8,207 nt of DNA from Pseudomonadales bacterium (lineage in GTDB: Bacteria; Pseudomonadota; Gammaproteobacteria; Pseudomonadales; Azotimanducaceae). How positions within the stretch are numbered: the stretch's first letter is position 1; each line of letters begins with the position of its first letter. The translations under genes were made by a program, and so were the position numbers. Below, piece by piece: positions 7,263 through 8,207 of the stretch. The notes below the pieces were generated by a model that did not search any database, was not told the origin of the DNA, and saw only the letters and a list, made by a program, of their open reading frames with translations. The stretch is taken from contig JAPKEK010000071.1 of assembly GCA_028822125.1 (NCBI GenBank), forward strand, positions 1 through 8,207, in the 5' to 3' direction.

Positions 7263-7295
7263 AATGTCTGGTTTTATAATCACATCAATGTCTGG
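7263..7295. repeat. Short direct repeats AATGTCTGG, 24 bases apart
   Basis: AATGTCTGG occurs at 7263-7271 and 7287-7295. Each copy is followed by a T-rich tract, GTTTT-like in form. A related segment links the left copy to sequence further right: ATAACGCTATGAATGTC (7253-7269) resembles AATAACGCTGATGTTC (about 7353-7368). Repeated short blocks like these resemble subterminal repeats of some insertion sequences, but no transposase is present, so identity as a mobile-element remnant is speculative. Confidence 0.35.
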
Positions 7296-7510
7296 GTTTT
7301 CGTGTCTAAGCCAACAACCTGGCCAGATCCTGCTGGGGCTTTCGATATCTCAAATAACGCTGATGTTCGAATTGAAGCGGTCGCTGTCAGGTTTATCTCA
7401 AAAGCATCGACCAGACTGAGGACGAGGAAATCTTCATAAAATTGCCGAGTTTCCTCCGAATTGCGACATCGATAAGCAGCTTGGTGTGATTTTTGGATGG
7501 CACTTTTCAT
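7280..7510 (-). pseudogene. Truncated VOC/glyoxalase-like gene
   Basis: The 76-residue frame begins QKSHQAAYRCRNSEETRQF (residues 6-24) and continues YEDFLVLSLVDAFEI (25-39). This strongly resembles the N-terminus of bacterial VOC (vicinal oxygen chelate, glyoxalase/dioxygenase superfamily) proteins, where a metal-ligand His in SHHAAYRC is followed by an ETRQFYED helix. Recognisable similarity stops near residue 44 (about base 7378). The rest (ASIRTSALFEI onward to the stop at 7280) does not look like the family, and whole VOC proteins of this type are roughly 130-190 residues with two beta-alpha-beta units and further metal ligands, all missing here. Its ATG overlaps the crotonase stop as ATGA (7510-7507), so it was once translationally coupled; no separate ribosome binding site is seen. 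It is most likely a remnant cut by deletion or insertion. A functional short peptide is unlikely but not excluded. Confidence 0.6.
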
Positions 7511-8207
7511 GAGTTGGGTTGACGTGCTTTTTTGAAGTCGGGAATTCTTTTCTCTATAAAGGCATTGATGGCCTCATGGTGTTCCGGGCTTTTGTAGCAC
7601 TGTGCCAGTGCAGCGCCTTCCCGCTGTTGAACTTTTTTAATATCAGGCTCGGCCATATTGGCGGTCACTAGTTCCTTTACCATTCGCAGGGCCGATTGCG
7701 GGTTTTCACCCATTGCACGGGCCAGGGTTCGAGCAGTTTCCAGCAGGGCTTCGTGATCTTCGACTAAACGGTCAATCAACCGATATTCAAGGGCCTGCTC
7801 GGCGCTGATGGTGGCCCCCGTGAGCATCAACTCGTTGCCTCTGCCAAAGCCGGTCCTGGCGATAAGATAATAGGAACTGGCCAGTTCAGGGACCAAGCCC
7901 ATTTTGATGAAACGCACACTGAATTGGGCGGAAGGCGATGCAATGATCATGTCACAGGGCAGTATTTGGGTCAGGCCTATGCCTATCGCCGCACCATTTA
8001 CTGCAGCGACAATGGGTTTTGATCGTCTGACCAGGCCCACCCAATCGCGAGGTGAGTCACTTTTAGCGGGTTTTGCGCCATCATCTGCTGTTGCCTGTGC
8101 CTGAAACAAATCTTTGATGTCCGCTCCTGCACAGAAACCGCGGCCTGCACCGGTCAGCACGATAGCTGTAATCGCATCGTTTTCATTTGCGGTCTGCAGA
8201 GCTTCGT
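7507..8207 (-). CDS. Enoyl-CoA hydratase/isomerase family protein, isomerase-like (partial, N-terminus beyond right edge)
   Basis: A crotonase-fold protein whose frame stays open to the right edge. Codons between 8207 and 8160 read EALQTANENDAITAI and run straight into VLTGAGRGFCAGADI, so the GTG at 8160 is an internal valine codon, not a start. About 233 codons are visible and roughly 30-50 N-terminal residues are missing. The oxyanion-hole segments are FCAGADI and NGAAIGIGL. Both hydratase glutamates are absent: the first site lies in GIGLTQ and the second in VRFIKMG. Instead a glutamate follows proline in MGLVPELASS (Glu codon 7887-7885), the position of the catalytic acid in PaaG and in peroxisomal-type delta3,delta2-enoyl-CoA isomerases. 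A double-bond isomerase in fatty or aromatic acyl-CoA breakdown is thus more likely than a hydratase. Its stop overlaps the start of the truncated VOC gene. Family is firm, reaction inferred. Confidence 0.88.
   Translation of the reverse strand, partial: EALQTANENDAITAIVLTGAGRGFCAGADIKDLFQAQATADDGAKPAKSDSPRDWVGLVRRSKPIVAAVNGAAIGIGLTQILPCDMIIASPSAQFSVRFIKMGLVPELASSYYLIARTGFGRGNELMLTGATISAEQALEYRLIDRLVEDHEALLETARTLARAMGENPQSALRMVKELVTANMAEPDIKKVQQREGAALAQCYKSPEHHEAINAFIEKRIPDFKKARQPNS

Larger units (their letters stand above)
7129..7506. other. Convergent region between oxidase and crotonase genes, without an intact gene
   Basis: These 378 bases lie between the oxidase stop and the second crotonase stop. 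The right side (about 7378-7506) holds the start of a VOC-like gene read leftward. The left side (7129 to about 7378) shows no recognisable protein, a pair of near-identical short direct repeats, and a dyad just after the oxidase stop. Short open stretches exist on both strands, such as 7260-7439 on plus, but none has a ribosome binding site or a familiar product. The region reads as a decayed or rearranged junction. Confidence 0.5.

Noticed and set aside
7260..7439. Plus-strand 59-codon frame in the convergent gap
   Set aside because: No ribosome binding site or recognisable product; it lies opposite the VOC remnant and the repeats.
8158..8160. GTG as start of the right-hand crotonase gene
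   Set aside because: The upstream codons continue the crotonase fold without a stop to the window edge, so the GTG is an internal valine and the true start is outside.

Overview
The window looks like a chromosomal stretch from a gammaproteobacterium-like heterotroph. Base composition is close to even, genes are densely packed, Shine-Dalgarno sites are clear, and the content is acyl-CoA catabolism. The taxonomic guess rests on gene style only and is weak. No RNA gene, CRISPR array, intact insertion sequence or phage gene was seen.

Left part (1-5641, minus strand): a tightly packed four-gene operon read right to left. It starts with the carboxyltransferase (beta) subunit of a biotin-dependent acyl-CoA carboxylase. 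Next come its biotin carboxylase/biotin carrier (alpha) subunit, a crotonase-fold hydratase most like 3-methylglutaconyl-CoA hydratase (LiuC/AtuE type), and an AtuA-like DUF1446 protein that runs off the left edge. Gaps are -13, +2 and +20 bases, and each gene has its own ribosome binding site. This set matches the carboxylation/hydration half of the Pseudomonas leucine/isovalerate (Liu) or acyclic terpene (Atu) routes: an alpha,beta-unsaturated 3-methyl acyl-CoA is carboxylated at its gamma carbon and the product is hydrated. The AtuA-like gene favours a terpenoid or other branched substrate. The beta subunit differs from classical LiuB around its acyl-binding region, so the true substrate is open.

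Middle (5642-7128): a 314-base divergent intergenic region, then one plus-strand gene for a VAO-family FAD oxidase of the alditol/aldonolactone oxidase group. It keeps the FAD-linking histidine and an active-site Glu/Arg/His/Lys set. Its real start is the ATG at 5956, not the TTG six bases upstream.

Right part (7129-8207, minus strand): a second crotonase gene enters from beyond the right edge. Its active site looks like an enoyl-CoA isomerase rather than a hydratase. Its stop overlaps (ATGA) the start of a VOC/glyoxalase-like gene that keeps only about its first 44 recognisable residues and then runs into repeat-containing non-coding DNA. This is probably a broken gene, perhaps a rearrangement or mobile-element scar. 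The oxidase converges on this remnant.
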